Notes: a model not told the origin generated them from the letters alone. A stretch of DNA of 64,000 nt from Streptantibioticus ferralitis (GCF_029223525.1 NZ_JARHTQ010000001.1:310001-374000), one strand, 5' to 3'. Shown: positions 32,861 to 42,066, counted from the first letter of the stretch. Numbers and translations are program-made.

Positions 32861-32955
32861 TGGGGCTTCGCCCCTGGACCCGCTCGTGGCTGTGCCCCCG
32901 ATTCCCGAGCAGGGAGCGGGGGCACAGCCATCGGTGGGGGTCCGGGGGCGAAGCC
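32861..32955. terminator. Nested bidirectional terminator
   Basis: Inner perfect 14-bp stem TGGCTGTGCCCCCG / CGGGGGCACAGCCA (32887-32900 and 32917-32930). Outer arms GGGGCTTCGCCCCTGGACCC and its near-complement just outside it differ at one base. It sits between converging genes, fitting termination on both strands. Confidence 0.75.
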
Positions 32956-32969
32956 CCCGGATGAACGCC

Positions 32970-34649
32970 CTACTTCGCCAGACCTCGGACGAGGCCGGTG
33001 ACCTTGCGTAGGCCCGGGCCCGCCACGCGGGCGATCGCGGGGAGGTGCGGCTCGGCCTTCGCCAGCAGACCCGCGCGTTCCCAGCGGACCTGGATGCGGC
33101 CCGCGCCATGGCCCTCGGGCTCGACCGTCACCGTGTGCTCCGCCATGCCGCGGTGGTAGGCGATCCGCTTGCTGAGCTTCGGGAACTCCAGCGGCGCCAG
33201 CAGCAGGCTGGTGTTGTGCTGGCGGTGCTGGGTGATGGCGAGCACCGGGTGACGTACCCCGGCGAAGCCGTGCGGCGGCAGCGGGACCGTGGACAGGTCG
33301 ATGGTGACCGTGCCCTCGAACAGGCCGGGTCGGACCGGGTCCAGCCGGAAGGACGCGCTCAACCGCTTGGTCGTGGGCGCCAGATGCACGGTGGCCACCA
33401 CCGGCGCCATCGGCAGCTGGTTGCCCGGGTCGTAGGTGCGCACGTCCAGCGTGATGCGCGAGCCCGACTCGGGTGCGACGCGCGTGATCTCGTGCCGCAG
33501 CAGCGCGTTCTTGAACGGACGGGTCCGCAGGTCGAGGTCGGCGACCTCCAGCTCGCGCGCGGACTCCGGGTCGGCCGGGACCACCGAGCCCCAGTAGACA
33601 CGCCCGGCGCCGTCCTCGGTCACCTCGCGCGGCGCCGCCTCGCGGCCCATGCCGCGCGAGGCCGACTGCGCCTCCTCGTACCGGCCGTCGCGCACCAGCT
33701 GGATGACGACGCGCTGGTCGCGCGGCAGACGGCGGAACGCCTCGGGGGCGAGCGTCTCCAGGTACGGGGAGACCTCGTCGGCGAACTGCTTGATCCACTC
33801 ATGGCCGCGGTACGGCAGGTCGCCGGTGTACATCCGCAGGTCGTGCTTGAGGAACTTGAAGTCCTTGTCGGCCTTGATGCCCTGGTGACCGCTCTCCACG
33901 AGGAAGTCGTCGATCAGCCGGGCGACGTTGATCCGGTCGCGGACGTTCTCGATCCGGTGGCGCTGGTTGGAGATGGACAGCGCGCCCACGGCCTCGTACG
34001 GCGAGATGTACCAGCGGTAGCACGGGTCCGGCACGATCGTGAAGGCCCGCGCCAGGCAGTACGCCTGGGCCGAGAACAGCTGGTCCTCGTAGTGGATGCC
34101 CTCGGGGAAGCGCAGTGTGTGCCGGTCGATGAACTCCCGGCGGTACATCTTGTTGGTCGACAGATGCTCGAACAGCACCCCGGGGTGCTCCTCGATGCCG
34201 CGCACCGTGCGCTTGCCGGTGAACAGGTGCGGGTGCCAGTACGAGACGGAACCGGTGTCGGTGCGCACCCGCTCCACGGCGCCCATCGCGAAGTCGACGG
34301 TGTCGTCGGAGCGCAGCTCGTCCAGCAGGATCTCGCAGGCGCGCTCCGGCAGTTCGTCGTCGCTGTCGAGGAACATCAGGAACGGCGCCTTGGCGATACC
34401 GATCGCCGAGTTGCGCGGGGCGCTGCAACCGCCGCTGTTCTGCGGCAGGCGGTTGTAGACGATGCGGTCGTCCTGCGCCGCCAACGCACGGGCCACCTCG
34501 GGGGTGTGGTCCGTCGAGTGGTCGTCGCTGATGATGATCTCGATGTTGCGCAGCGTCTGACGGCGCAACGACTCCACCGCACGCGGCAGTCGGTCGGCGT
34601 CGTTGTAGACGATCACCGTGACGGTGACGTCGGGGGCCGTCGGGGCCAT
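32970..34649 (-). CDS. GT2 glycosyltransferase with long C-terminal region
   Basis: A 559-residue cytoplasmic enzyme. GT-A domain (about 1-240): VTVIVYNDADRLPRAVESL, IIISDDHSTDHTPE, NSGGCSAPRNSAI and the DxD-like FLDSDDELP; HYEDQLFSAQAY later supplies the base-type acidic pair. The C-terminal 300 residues are beta-rich, as in teichoic-acid-type glycosyltransferases. ATG 34649 is chosen for its GGAGGA ribosome site. It lies 89 bp downstream of the GT2/CDP-glycerol fusion on the same strand and resembles the GT2 at 38538. Confidence 0.88.
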   Translation of the reverse strand: MAPTAPDVTVTVIVYNDADRLPRAVESLRRQTLRNIEIIISDDHSTDHTPEVARALAAQDDRIVYNRLPQNSGGCSAPRNSAIGIAKAPFLMFLDSDDELPERACEILLDELRSDDTVDFAMGAVERVRTDTGSVSYWHPHLFTGKRTVRGIEEHPGVLFEHLSTNKMYRREFIDRHTLRFPEGIHYEDQLFSAQAYCLARAFTIVPDPCYRWYISPYEAVGALSISNQRHRIENVRDRINVARLIDDFLVESGHQGIKADKDFKFLKHDLRMYTGDLPYRGHEWIKQFADEVSPYLETLAPEAFRRLPRDQRVVIQLVRDGRYEEAQSASRGMGREAAPREVTEDGAGRVYWGSVVPADPESARELEVADLDLRTRPFKNALLRHEITRVAPESGSRITLDVRTYDPGNQLPMAPVVATVHLAPTTKRLSASFRLDPVRPGLFEGTVTIDLSTVPLPPHGFAGVRHPVLAITQHRQHNTSLLLAPLEFPKLSKRIAYHRGMAEHTVTVEPEGHGAGRIQVRWERAGLLAKAEPHLPAIARVAGPGLRKVTGLVRGLAK

Positions 34650-34738
34650 GGGTCCTCCGGTAGGAACTTCCTCGGCTGGCGGTCCGGGGGTGGTCCCCCG
34701 GGAAAATCCTGTGGCGAAGCCGTCCGGCTCGGAACCGC

Positions 34739-36961
34739 TCACCGTGCGGGCAGTACGAGTTCGGCGGCGAGCTCGGGCGCGGGCGCCGGGGTGCGCTGCT
34801 CCAGCGGTATCACCGGCGGTACGTTCGCCTGCCCGAGGAAGACATGGCGCACCACCCGCTCGGCGGCGTGGCCGTCGTCGAAGTCGCAGAACCTCCGGCG
34901 GAACTCGGCCCGCTTGGCGGTCGCGTGCTCATCGCGCCAGCCGCCGTCCAGGAACAGCCGCTCCATCTCCTGCTGGGTACGGCCGACCGCGCCGGGCGAG
35001 AGCTCGGTGAGGTCGAAGTAGACACCGCGGGTGACCGAGTAGGTCTCCCAGTCGTCCGCGAAGACCACTATCGGCCGGTCCAGGTTGGCGTAGTCGAACA
35101 TCACCGAGGAGTAGTCGGTGATCAACGCGTCGGAGGCCAGGCCGAGTTCCTCCACCGAGTCGTACCGGGAGACGTCGATGATCAGGCCGCGCCGGTGCAA
35201 CTCCTCCAGCGGGGACAGGCCCCGGTCGTAGAAGTAGTGGCCGCGCACCAGCAGGACGAAGTCCTCGCCGAGGTTGCGGGCCATCCGCTCCAGATCGAGC
35301 CGCGGCGTCCAGGCGGCCTCGTAGTCGCGGTGCGTCGGCGCGTACAGCAGCGCCTTGCGGCCCGGGGCGATGCCCAGCCGCTCGCGGATGCGCAGTACGT
35401 CCTCGGCGGTCGCGGTGTAGTAGACGTCGTTGCGCGGGTAGCCGTAGTCGAGCGAGGTGAACGGCACCGGGTAGGCGCGCTCCCAGGTCTCGGTCGAATG
35501 CGAGTTGGCCGAAACGCTGTAGTCCCAGCGGGCGCAGCGCTCCAGCAGTGCTTCGTAGTCGACACCGCGCGAGGTGGCCGGGAACGGGATCTGGTCGGTG
35601 CCCATCCGCTTCAGCGGGGTGCCGTGGTGGGTCTGTACGTGGATCTGGCCGGGCCGCTTGGTCACCGAGTCGGGGAAGTTGACGTTGTTGACCAGGTACT
35701 TGGCGCGCGCCATGACGCTCCAGTAGCGGCGGCTGCCCGGCACCACGTAGTCGACACCGGCCGGCACCAGCGGCACGTCCGCCCGCCGCACCACCCACAC
35801 CTGCCGGATGTTCGGGGCGAGTTCGGCGAGCTTGGCCGAGATCGCCGCCGGGCTGCAGGTGACGCCGCGGTCCCAGTACGCGGAGAAGACCGCGAGGTCC
35901 TCCTCGATGGGGTGCCGCAGCTGCTCGCGGTAGGCGCTCTCCTTGGCCAGGTCAACGGCCTTGCGCTTGGCCTTGACTGCGAGCGTACGGACGGTACGGC
36001 GCTTGCGGTTGGCGGACTGCAGGGCGCGGTAGCCGGAGTAGGAGTTGCGCTCCAGCATGGCGTGCCGCACACCGTTGAGGTTCGACGGGCGCTGGTAGCC
36101 GTGCGGCTTGTAGCGCAGGAAGTGCTCGGAGGCGCGGTGGAAGAACGCCGCCTGCTCCCGCTCGTCCGGGCCGGGCAGGGTGAGCACCTTCAGATAGCGG
36201 CGGATCATGCCGCTGAAGACGATGGCCCGGTGCTCGGGCAGCACCGAGCGGCGGCCCAGCAGCTCCCACAGCGCGTCGTACTGCTCGAAGAGGTTGAACT
36301 GGCCGCGCTCGCGGACCGGCGTCTCGGGCTCGCGGCGGCGCAGGCAGACCTTGTCGAGTATGGCGATCCGGTCGGCGGCCAGCAGGCTGCCGATGGCGGG
36401 CAGCACCTCGGCGTACTCGTCCTTGTCGAACAGCTCGCGGTGCGCCTCGTAGAAGTCGGCGCGCAGCACGCGGTTGCTGACCGTGGGGGTCAGGTGCAGC
36501 GTCTCGGGCTGCTGGTAGACGGAGAAGACCTCGCGCCCCGGCGCGATGAACAGCCGACCGTCACCACTGGCGATCGCGTCGTTCCACCAGTGCGAGCGGA
36601 CGTGGTCGAAGACGACCACGTCCGGTTCACCGGTCCCGGCGATCCGCTGGGCCAGCGCGCTGAGCGAGCCCTCGGTGAGGCAGTCCCGGCCGTCGATGAA
36701 GAGAAGGTAGTCACCCTTCGCCTGCTTCGCCGCGATTTCCCGCGCGGCGCCGGTGGGCAGCGGCTTGGGCAGGTGGACGGCGTGTACGCGGTCGTCCCGC
36801 TCGGCGTACTCGTCGACGATGGCTCTCGTGGCATCGGTCGAACCGTTGTCCACGGCGATGACCTCGACCCCCTCGGCGGGCAGGGCGAGGGCGCTGTCGA
36901 GGCACTCCCGGAGGTAGCCCTGGGCGTCGAGGGCGGTGACGATGACGCTGAACGTTGTCAT
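34739..36961 (-). CDS. GT2 fused to CDP-glycerol glycerophosphotransferase
   Basis: A 740-residue bifunctional-looking wall-polymer enzyme. Residues 1-240 are a GT2 fold: FSVIVTALDAQGYLRECLDS, VIAVDNGSTDATR. The metal motif reads FIDGRDCL instead of the usual FLDSDD. Residues about 370-710 match CDP-glycerol:poly(glycerophosphate) glycerophosphotransferases (TagB/TagF type): QTHHGTPLKRMG, YGYPRNDVYY, LYAPTHRDYEAAW, LITDYSSVMFDYA. It probably polymerises or primes a teichoic-acid-like surface polymer. The GT2 part may be altered or inactive. Confidence 0.88.
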   Translation of the reverse strand: MTTFSVIVTALDAQGYLRECLDSALALPAEGVEVIAVDNGSTDATRAIVDEYAERDDRVHAVHLPKPLPTGAAREIAAKQAKGDYLLFIDGRDCLTEGSLSALAQRIAGTGEPDVVVFDHVRSHWWNDAIASGDGRLFIAPGREVFSVYQQPETLHLTPTVSNRVLRADFYEAHRELFDKDEYAEVLPAIGSLLAADRIAILDKVCLRRREPETPVRERGQFNLFEQYDALWELLGRRSVLPEHRAIVFSGMIRRYLKVLTLPGPDEREQAAFFHRASEHFLRYKPHGYQRPSNLNGVRHAMLERNSYSGYRALQSANRKRRTVRTLAVKAKRKAVDLAKESAYREQLRHPIEEDLAVFSAYWDRGVTCSPAAISAKLAELAPNIRQVWVVRRADVPLVPAGVDYVVPGSRRYWSVMARAKYLVNNVNFPDSVTKRPGQIHVQTHHGTPLKRMGTDQIPFPATSRGVDYEALLERCARWDYSVSANSHSTETWERAYPVPFTSLDYGYPRNDVYYTATAEDVLRIRERLGIAPGRKALLYAPTHRDYEAAWTPRLDLERMARNLGEDFVLLVRGHYFYDRGLSPLEELHRRGLIIDVSRYDSVEELGLASDALITDYSSVMFDYANLDRPIVVFADDWETYSVTRGVYFDLTELSPGAVGRTQQEMERLFLDGGWRDEHATAKRAEFRRRFCDFDDGHAAERVVRHVFLGQANVPPVIPLEQRTPAPAPELAAELVLPAR

Positions 36962-37130
36962 GGAGTGACGGTTCCTGGTGGGCGCGGCGGGTATGAGGCG
37001 GCGGTGAGATCTGGGTGAATTTTTAGCTCTGAAATCCTACGGTAGGTAGTCCATGCCCCGCACATGTGTGTGCCCGGGCTTATCACGGACCGGCCACACC
37101 CTACGGGAGCCGCCCCTTAGGGTGTCTGCC

Positions 37131-38123
37131 ATGACGTGGATGATTACAGGCGGTGCGGGGTACATCGGCGCGCATGTGGCGCGGGCCATGGCGGAGGCCG
37201 GGGAGCCGGTCGTCGTCCTGGACGACCTGTCCACCGGCTTCCCCGAGCGGCTGCCGCGGGAGATCCCGCTGGTGACCGGTTCCACACTGGACCGGGACGT
37301 ACTGGACCGCACCATCGCGGAACACGGCGTGACCGGGGTGGTCCACCTCGCCGCGAAGAAGCAGGTGGCGGAGTCCGTCGAGCAGCCGCTGATGTACTAC
37401 CGCGAGAACATCCACGGCCTGGAGGTCCTGCTCGGCGCCTGCGCGGCGGCCGGGGTCAGGCACTTCGTCTTCTCCTCCTCCGCCGCCGTCTACGGGATGC
37501 CGGATGTGGACCTCGTCACGGAGGACACCCCCTGCGTGCCGATCAACCCGTACGGCGAGACCAAGCTGGCCGGCGAGTGGCTGGTACGGGCGGCCGGGGC
37601 CGCGTACGGCATGGGCACGACCTGTCTGCGGTACTTCAACGTGGCCGGGGCCGCCCGCCCGGAACTGGCCGATGTGGGCGTGTTCAACCTGGTCCCGATG
37701 GTCTTCGAGAAACTGGACGCGGGGGCGCCGCCGATGGTCTTCGGCGCCGACTACCCGACCCCCGACGGCACCTGCGTCCGTGACTTCATCCACGTCCAGG
37801 ACATCGCCTCCGCCCACCTCGCCGCCGCGCGCCGCCTCGCGGCCGGGGCGAGCGGCGACCTGACGGTGAACATCGGGCGCGGCGAGGGGGTGTCGGTCAG
37901 CGAGATGGTGGAACGCATCTGCGCCGTCACCGGACACCACGACGTAGAGCCGAAGGTCATGGACCGGCGCCCCGGCGACCCCGCCCGCGTGGTGGCGTCG
38001 GCGGACCGGATCAGCAGGGAACTGGACTGGTCGGCGCGGTACGACGTGGAGGAAATGATCGCCTCCGCATGGTCCGGCTGGCGCCTGCGCCGGGACGCCT
38101 CCCACGGGGTCGCCTCCCGCTGA
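37131..38123 (+). CDS. galE: UDP-glucose 4-epimerase
   Basis: A 330-residue short-chain dehydrogenase/reductase interconverting UDP-glucose and UDP-galactose. NAD-binding MITGGAGYIGAHVA, catalytic SSSAAVYG and YGETK (Tyr-x-x-x-Lys), and TPDGTCVRDFIHVQD are present; length is standard. The ATG at 37131 is the start consistent with the Rossmann motif. It is divergent from the GT2/CDP-glycerol gene and probably feeds surface-glycan synthesis; Streptomyces also has a galactose-operon galE elsewhere, so this may be the glycan paralogue. Confidence 0.92.
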   Translation: MTWMITGGAGYIGAHVARAMAEAGEPVVVLDDLSTGFPERLPREIPLVTGSTLDRDVLDRTIAEHGVTGVVHLAAKKQVAESVEQPLMYYRENIHGLEVLLGACAAAGVRHFVFSSSAAVYGMPDVDLVTEDTPCVPINPYGETKLAGEWLVRAAGAAYGMGTTCLRYFNVAGAARPELADVGVFNLVPMVFEKLDAGAPPMVFGADYPTPDGTCVRDFIHVQDIASAHLAAARRLAAGASGDLTVNIGRGEGVSVSEMVERICAVTGHHDVEPKVMDRRPGDPARVVASADRISRELDWSARYDVEEMIASAWSGWRLRRDASHGVASR

Positions 38124-38537
38124 GGGTTCGCTCGCTACCGGGGTGGCCGGGTCCGCCGCGCCGCTGGCGGGCTCGGCTGCGTTGCGGCGGTCCTTCGGGC
38201 GGTCGCGCCCGTGCGGCGGGTCTCCCGACCGGGTTGCGGTCGTCTCCACACCCGCCGGTCCACACCGTCATGGTTGCTCGCCGTCGCGGCGGAGAAGAAT
38301 CCGGTCCCTGGCGGACCTCGTCGTAGCGGCCGAATCCCATCCGGCGAACCACGTCGTTGGGAACCTCGTCCCCGGCAACGCCTTCGCGTGGAAGGAAGCG
38401 CCGCCGTCGCAGCGTGAAAACCCTCCGCCGCGACGGCGAACAACCACGACGCCGGACTCCGGCGGTGCCGAACCCGCCGCGAGTGGGGCGGGGCGCGGGG
38501 CGGGCCGCAGCCCCACCCGAAACCCCGCCGGGAGGGC
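38124..38537. other. Non-coding GC-rich spacer with inverted-repeat element
   Basis: 414 bp between galE and a convergent GT2 gene. Open frames occur on all strands but none has a ribosome site or recognisable protein. The stretch is dominated by a long inverted repeat described separately. Confidence 0.6.
38266..38451. repeat. Dispersed inverted-repeat element, copy A
   Basis: 29-bp arms at 38266-38294 and 38423-38451 (left arm contains TGGTTGCTCGCCGTCGCGGC) match with two mismatches and enclose 128 bp. The same arm sequence forms another inverted repeat at 45535-45625. Confidence 0.7.
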
Positions 38538-40118
38538 CTACCGCTTGAGGCGGCGTTGGAGTACCGACCAGGCGCCGCGCAGGCCGGGGGCGATTCGGAG
38601 CGCCATTGCGCCGTCGACCGTGGCGTAGGGCTGGACGAGGAGGGCGCCACCGTGCCGGCTGGGCACCATTGTGCGCCGTAGGCCGCCCTTGACCGCCTGC
38701 GCGGCGGTCAAGGTCTGCTCGCCGTCCGCGAAGTGCACGACCAGTCGTAGGTCCCGTACCGCAAGTTCGCCGCCGGCGAGCGCGGCCAGATCGACCGGCA
38801 CCTCGGCCGTCCAGGCCGACTCCAACGCGCTGAGCCCGGTGGTGCTGGAGGTGATGGTGCGGCCGGTGTGGCGGTCGGTCCACTCGACGTCGACCGCCAC
38901 CGGACGGGCGGCAGCGACCCGCCCGTACAGGTCGTACAGCCGCAGCCGCAGCGTGCTGCGCAGCGCACCGGTGGCCAGCAACGCCTCGGCGGCCAGCGGG
39001 AGTTCACCGACCGGGCGCTCCACCAGGTCGCCAAGGGCGACCTGCGGCAGCTCCGCGCTCCACACCTCCCCTCGCGGGTACGGCGGCAGCAACCGCGCGG
39101 GCCGGGCGGCCAGCCCGGCCAGCCTGGGCAGATCACGCGGTTCCGGCGCGGCCAGCACGACCTGGGCGATGATCCGCGCCGGGGCCGGGGCGGCGGCCAG
39201 GTCGCCCTCCTCGAAACCGCCGAGGTACTCCCGAGCCAACCGCCACCACTCACGGCGGTACTCGGCGCCGCGTCCGCCCAGTTCGCGTACGTACATCCGC
39301 ACCGAGCGGTCGAGGAAACTCGCGCGGGCCGCGCGGGCCAGCGTCTTCTCCCCCGCTTCGGTGTGGATCGCGACCACCTGGCGGTGCGCTTCGATACGGG
39401 AGCGCCAGTTGTCGATCCCGGCGCGGTCAAGGGAGATCGACAACCGCTTGGCGGCGCGCCGCACATGCCACACGTACACGGTGTCGGGTACCAGGGCGAC
39501 GCGCGGAGCGGCGGCCAGCACGCGGGCGGTGAAGACGAAGTCCTCGTAGATGAAACGGCCTTCGGGGAAGGCGATGGCGTGCTCGCGCAGGAATTCCGTG
39601 CGGTAGAGCTTGTTGACGCACAAGGTGTCGTCCACCAGGCGCGGTTCGGCGTCCGGGCGCTCGATCACGGCCGACGTCGCGTAGAGCTCCGGGCGCCAGC
39701 GGGTCTCGCGCCCCTCGGGCAGTTCACGGCGTACGCACTGGCCCGCGGTGACGTCCGCGTGAGTCATGCGGGCGGCGGCGAGCAGTGCGTCGACGGCGCC
39801 CGGCGGCAGTACGTCGTCGCTGTCCAGGAACATCAGATACGGGGAGGTGGCGGCGCGCACGCCGTCGTTGCGGGGGGTGCCGCAGCCACCGCTGTTCTCG
39901 GTCCGCCGCAGCACGCGCAGCCGGGGCTCGTCGGCGGCCAGCCGCTCCAGCACGTCACCCGTGCCGTCCGACGAGCAGTCGTCCACGGCGATCACCTCGG
40001 CGACGGCCGGGCCCTGGGCGAGCGAGGAGCGCACCGCGTCGCTGATGTACGCGGCGTCGTTGTAGCCGATCACCACGACGGTCACGGCGCCGCCACTGGA
40101 CGTTTCGCTGGTCGTCAT
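38538..40118 (-). CDS. GT2 glycosyltransferase
   Basis: A 526-residue GT2 enzyme of the same architecture as the one at 32970. It has VVVIGYNDAAYISDAV, IAVDDCSSDGTGD, NSGGCGTPRNDGV, metal-binding FLDSDDVLP and FIYEDFVFTARVL, then a beta-rich C-terminus ending at LQRRLKR. The ATG is preceded by a purine-poor leader. It likely adds a sugar or phosphosugar to the wall polymer made by the neighbouring enzymes; substrate unknown. Confidence 0.86.
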   Translation of the reverse strand: MTTSETSSGGAVTVVVIGYNDAAYISDAVRSSLAQGPAVAEVIAVDDCSSDGTGDVLERLAADEPRLRVLRRTENSGGCGTPRNDGVRAATSPYLMFLDSDDVLPPGAVDALLAAARMTHADVTAGQCVRRELPEGRETRWRPELYATSAVIERPDAEPRLVDDTLCVNKLYRTEFLREHAIAFPEGRFIYEDFVFTARVLAAAPRVALVPDTVYVWHVRRAAKRLSISLDRAGIDNWRSRIEAHRQVVAIHTEAGEKTLARAARASFLDRSVRMYVRELGGRGAEYRREWWRLAREYLGGFEEGDLAAAPAPARIIAQVVLAAPEPRDLPRLAGLAARPARLLPPYPRGEVWSAELPQVALGDLVERPVGELPLAAEALLATGALRSTLRLRLYDLYGRVAAARPVAVDVEWTDRHTGRTITSSTTGLSALESAWTAEVPVDLAALAGGELAVRDLRLVVHFADGEQTLTAAQAVKGGLRRTMVPSRHGGALLVQPYATVDGAMALRIAPGLRGAWSVLQRRLKR

Positions 40119-40129
40119 GCCCTAGACCG

Positions 40130-40254
40130 TACAGCGGCGCGAAGCGCCCCGATTGAGGGCGGTGGCGGGCGACGGGCGGGAGTACAGCGGCGCGAAGCGC
40201 CCCGATCGAGGGTGGTGGCGGGCGACGGGCGGGAGTACAGCGGCGCGCAGCGCC
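40130..40254. repeat. 53-bp tandem repeat
   Basis: Two full 53-bp units (40130-40182 and 40183-40235, starting TACAGCGGCGCGAAGCGCCC) differ at only two positions and are followed by a partial third copy from 40236. They lie directly upstream of the GT2 gene at 38538-40118. Confidence 0.75.
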
Positions 40255-40262
40255 TACAGATA

Positions 40263-40310
40263 CAGCGGTGGGCGCCGGTCCCCTTGTGGGGATCTCGGCG
40301 CCCACCGCTG
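40263..40310 (-). terminator. Strong terminator of the DUF6230/DUF6114 operon
   Basis: A perfect 14-bp stem CAGCGGTGGGCGCC / GGCGCCCACCGCTG continues inward with GGTCCCC / GGGGATC (one mismatch). It begins 28 bp after the stop of the Ser/Pro-rich protein gene. Confidence 0.8.
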
Positions 40311-40337
40311 TTGTGCGGCTCCCGGAATGGTCCTGGG

Positions 40338-41570
40338 TCAGCTCCGGTACACGTGCATACCGGGGATGGTCAGGGTGCCGCCGAACTGCCCGGCCTGGGT
40401 CACCGTGCAGTTGCTGAAGATGGCCAGCGGGACGTTGATCGGCGGCGGGCTCTGCGGGCTGAAGGTGACCGGGATCAGCCCGAAGAGGTTGCCGGAGATC
40501 TTCTCGGTGTACATGGTCACCGTGCCGTTGCGGATGGTCGACGTACTGCCGTCGCGCGCCTGCACGTTGTAGTGCGCGCCGAGCGACGCCTCCGTGATCT
40601 GGTGGAGGTTCTTGATGTCGACACCGGAGGAGGTGAACTTCAGGACGTCCTTGACGGTGCCATTGGCCGTCTTGACCTTCACGATGCCCTTGTAGTCCAG
40701 CCCCATCAGGGTCAGCAGATCCGTCTTGAGGATCCACGGCTGGTTCGGCAGCAGCGACGGCGTCTGCTCAAGTCCCGCCTCCGCCAGCGCCTTGGCGTTG
40801 TACGTCGGACACGGGAACGGCTGCGGGCCGGTGGACGACGACGGCGAGGGGGCGGTGGACGGGCTGTCCGACGGCGACGCCGAGGGCGCCGCGGACTTGG
40901 CCGCGTTGGCGGCGTTGTCCACGGTGCTCTTGACGGCACCGGTCGCCCCCTGGACCGTCCCGCCGCCCGAGCCCGCCGAGCCGTTGGCCGTGGGGCTGCT
41001 GCTCGGCGTGGGCGTGGCGCTGGGGGTGGGCGTCGCGGTGGGCGCCGACGTGGAACCGGACCCGGTGACGCCGCCCAGCAGACCCTTGAGGGCGTTGCCC
41101 ACACCCAGCGGATCCAGGGGGTTCTGCGACTGGGTGGCCGACGGGGGCGGACTGGCGGCCGGCTGCGGCGCGTTGCCCGGCTTGGTGCCCTGGGTGGTGG
41201 CGCCGTGCGTCGGGCCGGCGGTCGGCTGACTGCTCTTGGATGTGTCGGCCTTCGGCGTGGCCGAAGCGCTGGCCGACGGCGACGGTGTGGCGGACGGCGA
41301 CGCGGAGGGCGAGCTGTCCGGCGACGGGCTGTCGGACTGGCTGACGCAGTGGTCACCGCTGAACGGGTTCTTCGGCAGTTCGTCGGCCTGCGCGAGCCGG
41401 GGTGTCAGCCCCATGCCCATCAGGACGGCGGTGGGCATCGCGGCCAGGGCGATGGCCTTGCCGACGGGGGCACGGTTGAGCAGCGACCTACGCGGAGCCG
41501 CGTGGCGCGGCCCCGTTCTGGCACGAGGAGCGCTGCTCTCCTTCTCGGGTTGAGCCTCGTCACCCCGCAC
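40338..41570 (-). CDS. Secreted Ser/Pro/Thr-rich surface protein
   Basis: A 410-residue exported protein. N-terminal basic segment, then a signal-like hydrophobic stretch (KAIALAAMPTAVLMGMG) ending LAQA-DELP. Residues about 70-260 are a low-complexity Ser/Pro/Ala/Thr linker (many SPSASPS and TPTPSATP units). The folded C-terminus (about 265-410) has CPTYNAKALAEAG and CTVTQAGQFGGTLTIPGM, with two cysteines. GTG 41570 overlaps the DUF6114 gene by 11 nt and has a GGGAGG site. I know no function; the context is a three-gene envelope operon with DUF6114 and DUF6230. Confidence 0.75.
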   Translation of the reverse strand: MRGDEAQPEKESSAPRARTGPRHAAPRRSLLNRAPVGKAIALAAMPTAVLMGMGLTPRLAQADELPKNPFSGDHCVSQSDSPSPDSSPSASPSATPSPSASASATPKADTSKSSQPTAGPTHGATTQGTKPGNAPQPAASPPPSATQSQNPLDPLGVGNALKGLLGGVTGSGSTSAPTATPTPSATPTPSSSPTANGSAGSGGGTVQGATGAVKSTVDNAANAAKSAAPSASPSDSPSTAPSPSSSTGPQPFPCPTYNAKALAEAGLEQTPSLLPNQPWILKTDLLTLMGLDYKGIVKVKTANGTVKDVLKFTSSGVDIKNLHQITEASLGAHYNVQARDGSTSTIRNGTVTMYTEKISGNLFGLIPVTFSPQSPPPINVPLAIFSNCTVTQAGQFGGTLTIPGMHVYRS

Positions 41571-42066
41571 GGTTCCTCCCGTTCGTTGTCTCGTCGTCCA
41601 ACCCGTTGCCGGAGAGCACGGGTCCGGCGATGACCGGCTCGGGTTCCGCTTCGGCGCCGGGCTGCGTCGGCGGCACACCGGGCGCCCACGCTACGGACAG
41701 GCCGCCGCCGATCAGGGCTAGCAGGAAGCCCATGAGGAAGCCGCCGAAGTTGGAGACCACCAGCGACACCAGGCCCAGCAGGATGGCGGCCACACCGGCG
41801 AAGACCCGGGCCGTCGACTGGAACCACATGGTGAAGCCGAGCACCACCAGCAGCACGCCGATGATCAGCGAGCCGGAACCGGCGGTGGTGGCCATCCGAA
41901 CGGTCAACTGGCCGACGGTGAGGTTGGCATAGGGGAAGTACATGATCGGCAGTCCGCCCAGCAGCGTCAGCAGGCCCGCCCAAAAGGGGCGTTGGCCACG
42001 CCACGTACGGAAGGACCGGCGCCAACTGCCGATTCGGTCACGCAGTCCTCGCGACTCGGCGCTCAT
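41560..42066 (-). CDS. DUF6114 membrane protein
   Basis: A 168-residue protein with four predicted membrane helices (FWAGLLTLLGGLPIMYFP, GSLIIGVLLVVLGFTMW, VFAGVAAILLGLVSLVVSN, GGFLMGFLLALIGGGLSV) and an acidic C-tail. The helix pattern and neighbours fit DUF6114, a Streptomyces family of unknown function. The ATG at 42066 has AGGGAG upstream. Co-translated with the Ser/Pro-rich protein gene. Confidence 0.8.
   Translation of the reverse strand: MSAESRGLRDRIGSWRRSFRTWRGQRPFWAGLLTLLGGLPIMYFPYANLTVGQLTVRMATTAGSGSLIIGVLLVVLGFTMWFQSTARVFAGVAAILLGLVSLVVSNFGGFLMGFLLALIGGGLSVAWAPGVPPTQPGAEAEPEPVIAGPVLSGNGLDDETTNGRNRAG

Noticed and set aside
38124-38537. Overlapping frames with FAVAAEGFHAATAALPS-like peptides
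   Set aside because: These peptides are translations of the dispersed inverted repeat and recur with it; they are not a conserved protein.
38868-41633. 921-codon plus-strand frame across two minus-strand genes
   Set aside because: It spans two well-supported genes, two terminators and a repeat array; low-complexity Gly/Arg composition indicates a chance open frame.
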